Assembly (NCBI GenBank): GCA_002448495.1
Contig: DJYL01000106.1
Span: 2,335-8,925, forward strand
DNA: 6,591 nt
Origin: Pseudoselenomonas ruminantium
GTDB lineage: Bacteria; Bacillota; Negativicutes; Selenomonadales; Selenomonadaceae
Reading direction: 5' to 3'
Part shown: positions 4,448-6,591 of the stretch, in pieces
Numbering within the stretch: position 1 is the first letter of the stretch
Layout: the number at the start of each line of letters is the position of its first letter
Notes under the pieces: model-generated
The model's database searches: none
Told to the model about the DNA's origin: nothing
Seen by the model: the letters and a program-made list of their open reading frames with translations, nothing else
Position numbers and translations under genes: made by a program

Positions 4448-6591
4448 TCAGGTTACCTGCCGCTTTACCAAATCGGCAAACAGGCCGCCTTTTTCCACCA
4501 GTTCATCAAAACCGCCCATCTCGGCAATGCGTCCGTTGTCCATGACGATAATCCGGTCACACTGCCGGATGGTCGAGAGCCGATGCGCCACCACAATGCG
4601 CGTAGATTTGAGTTTGTCCAGACTACGGGTAACGATAGCCTGTGAACGATTGTCCAGTGCACTGGTCGCTTCATCAAAAATCATGATGGCAGGTTTGCCG
4701 GCCATTGCCCGGGCAATCAGAATGCGCTGCCGCTGACCGCCGGAGATATTGGAACTTCCCTCACTGATTACCGTCTGCATGCCCATGGGCATATCGGCAA
4801 TATCTTCGGCAATCCCTGCCGCCTCAGCAGCTTCCCAGGCAGCATCCTGAGTGAGCATTCGGGTACCTACGATATTGGTATAAATATCCCCCGTCATCAG
4901 CTGCCCATTCTGGAGTACCACTCCCATCTGCGAGCGTACTGAAGGCAGCGCAAGTTCGGCTAAATCCTGACCGTCAAAGAAAATGCTGCCCCGTTTCGGC
5001 GTTTCAAACCCCAGCAGCAGGCGTACCAGCGTGCTCTTGCCGCTGCCGGATTTGCCCACAATGGCCACATTTTCACCGGCAGCGATGGAAAAGCTCACAT
5101 CTTTAAGCACCTCTTCCCCCTCGGTCTCCACCGTACCGCCTTTCCCATCCGGCACCATGCAGCTATAGGCAAAGGACAGACGGCTCACCTCAATGGCACC
5201 TGTCAGCTGTCCGGCCTCCTGTTTGTCCTCCGTATTTTCCGGCACGGCCTCCAAAATGGGGCGCAGGTTCTCCAGTTGGGGCTGAATAGCAAAATACTGG
5301 CTGATGAGCCCGATAGCTCCGCCCATAACCCCATTGAAACTGGAGTAAGCCGCATTAAAGGCAATAAACTGCGCATAGCCAATGCCCGTCTTTACCGTCT
5401 TCCCGTCCGGGGACACTTCGTTCATACCGTAAACGGCTATCCAGTAAAGAATCAGGGTCAGTATAAAGGGCTGAATACTGGAAATGATCGAGGTGTAGTT
5501 ATTCTGCCACCGCAGTTTGAGTGCCCAGTTCCAGTGCTCGCCAAAGGTACGCGACCAAAGATTATAGGCCTGTTCCTCTGCGGCCTGTACCCGGAACTTG
5601 GACAGTCCGGCAAATATCTGCTGCACCGTACCTGCCGACTTGTTGCCGGCCTCAATAATCTTGCGCTGAAAGAACAGCACGCGCCGCAAAACCAGCGCCA
5701 CAAACAGCGAATAGACCAGCCAGACCACAACCGCCGCCGCCGTAAGTTTCATGCTGTAATAGCACATCAAAAAAATACTCCAAAAAGAGAAGATAAAGGA
5801 AAGAATGGAGGCGACAAATTCACCGGATACCAAATTTTTGGCAATGCCGATGCCCCCCATGCGGCTGGCCAGCTCACCCACGGTAAAACGACGGAAAAAA
5901 CTCGTGGGCAGGGTCATCAGCCTGCCCCACAGCGCCGCTTCGGCAGTGATTTCAATGCGGTTGGATATACGCAGTACGGCAATGGAACGCACGATAGACA
6001 GCGCCGCCGTGGTAAAACTGGTCACCAGCAGAGCCTGCGTTACCGTAGCCAGTCCCTGCCTGTCCAAGATGGGAATGATATCCTGAAAAATCGTCTCCGT
6101 GATAATCGGCGTGGCCAGCGGAATAAGCCCGGCAAACAAACTGCAGACCAGTATCGTGCGGTAATCGGCCAGCCAGCACTGACGAAACATGAACTTCATT
6201 AAATCCCATAGCTTTAAGGCTCTTGCCGGAAAACCTGCGTAGCATTGAAAGGCATCCTTGCCGATATGCCTTATTTCTTTCTCCGTCAGGACAATACCTT
6301 CCGGGTGTTCCGGCACAAACATACGATAAGACTCCGGAGTCTCGGGAATCAGCGCCGCAATTTCCTTGCCCTTTTCTCCCGTATAAAAGCCCAAGAGCAC
6401 ACCGGTATCCTTCTTATGCCAGTCATCCGGCAAAGTCACCAGCCGCATCTGCATATTGCCTTTTTGCATAAGCCGCCGCAAAAGGGCCGCTTCATCCAGT
6501 TTCCGGCAGGTTTCTTCATCCAGACCAATGTTCTCATGCGGCATGGCCAGCGCCGCTGCCACCTGCCGCACCGCAAAGGCAGCCTGTTTCA
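4448..6591 (-). CDS. NHLM-type bacteriocin ABC exporter, permease plus ATPase (5' end outside window)
   Basis: Residue numbers count from an in-frame GTG at 6571, but the frame is open to the window edge and that GTG has no ribosome site, so the true start is probably upstream. Residues 1-125 form a soluble N-terminal region without the C39 peptidase Cys/His motifs, as in the second ABC protein of NHLM systems (TIGR03797 type). Then come about six membrane segments (around 137-157, 180-200, 252-272, 275-297, 362-382 and 400-425) with the family-like LPTSFFRRFTVGELASRMGG (221-240). The ATPase is complete: Walker A GKSGSGKS (506-513), Q-loop Gln554, signature SGGQ (610-613), Walker B IMIFDEAT (629-636), D-loop SALD, and H-loop His663. 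It would pump leader-bearing peptides across the inner membrane, with the TolC-like protein 24 bases downstream as outlet. The type 2 subfamily call rests on remembered family traits, not a search. Confidence 0.88.
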   Translation of the reverse strand, partial: KQAAFAVRQVAAALAMPHENIGLDEETCRKLDEAALLRRLMQKGNMQMRLVTLPDDWHKKDTGVLLGFYTGEKGKEIAALIPETPESYRMFVPEHPEGIVLTEKEIRHIGKDAFQCYAGFPARALKLWDLMKFMFRQCWLADYRTILVCSLFAGLIPLATPIITETIFQDIIPILDRQGLATVTQALLVTSFTTAALSIVRSIAVLRISNRIEITAEAALWGRLMTLPTSFFRRFTVGELASRMGGIGIAKNLVSGEFVASILSFIFSFWSIFLMCYYSMKLTAAAVVVWLVYSLFVALVLRRVLFFQRKIIEAGNKSAGTVQQIFAGLSKFRVQAAEEQAYNLWSRTFGEHWNWALKLRWQNNYTSIISSIQPFILTLILYWIAVYGMNEVSPDGKTVKTGIGYAQFIAFNAAYSSFNGVMGGAIGLISQYFAIQPQLENLRPILEAVPENTEDKQEAGQLTGAIEVSRLSFAYSCMVPDGKGGTVETEGEEVLKDVSFSIAAGENVAIVGKSGSGKSTLVRLLLGFETPKRGSIFFDGQDLAELALPSVRSQMGVVLQNGQLMTGDIYTNIVGTRMLTQDAAWEAAEAAGIAEDIADMPMGMQTVISEGSSNISGGQRQRILIARAMAGKPAIMIFDEATSALDNRSQAIVTRSLDKLKSTRIVVAHRLSTIRQCDRIIVMDNGRIAEMGGFDELVEKGGLFADLVKRQVT

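Noticed and set aside
5276..6202. 308-codon plus-strand open frame rich in Arg, Gln and His
   Set aside because: It is antisense to the ABC exporter and its low-complexity composition is typical of a shadow frame.
1..6591. CRISPR array, tRNA, rRNA or insertion sequence
   Set aside because: No regularly spaced repeats, cloverleaf, rRNA-like sequence, transposase frame or terminal inverted repeats were seen.

Overview
The window looks like chromosomal DNA from a Gram-negative Firmicute, probably class Negativicutes (Selenomonas-like). It combines a TolC-type outer-membrane channel and Sec-exported proteins with Firmicute-style AAGGAG ribosome sites and double-glycine peptide leaders. The taxonomic call is inference from these traits, not from a search. 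Every intact gene is on the minus strand; the only plus-strand coding remnant is a broken histidine phosphatase.

Right part (6591 to about 2344, GC-rich, minus strand) is one operon. It starts with an ABC exporter of the NHLM bacteriocin type 2 kind, truncated by the window edge. A 513-aa TolC-family outer-membrane protein follows 24 bases later. An ECF-like sigma factor comes last, its start lying inside the end of the TolC-like gene. A very strong hairpin at 2296-2336 ends the operon and also serves the plus-strand phosphatase remnant. The modules suggest a peptide secretion system spanning both membranes. The peptidase-bearing ABC partner and the periplasmic adaptor would be expected upstream, outside the window.

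Left part (about 1975 down to 1, visibly more AT-rich, minus strand) is an accessory cassette of small genes: an orphan 112-aa protein, a 78-aa peptide with a long leader ending in a VAAAG motif and a 16-residue tail, and a 112-aa peptide with a short leader ending in VAGG. A signal-peptide-bearing metalloprotease (HEIGHSLG zinc motif) runs off the left edge in a frame open from 646 to 1. Two near-identical 39-base promoter-like modules (1474-1512 and 1925-1963) stand before the orphan gene and before the peptide pair, so they may form one co-regulated set.

Between the parts, the C-terminal half of a histidine phosphatase starts abruptly at the edge of the AT-rich cassette. This suggests that the cassette arrived by insertion, rearrangement or deletion at that gene. 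Working model (inference): the small double-glycine peptides are cargo of the NHLM-type exporter, the TolC-like protein is the exit channel, and the sigma factor may control the cassette. No peptide-modifying enzyme is visible here.
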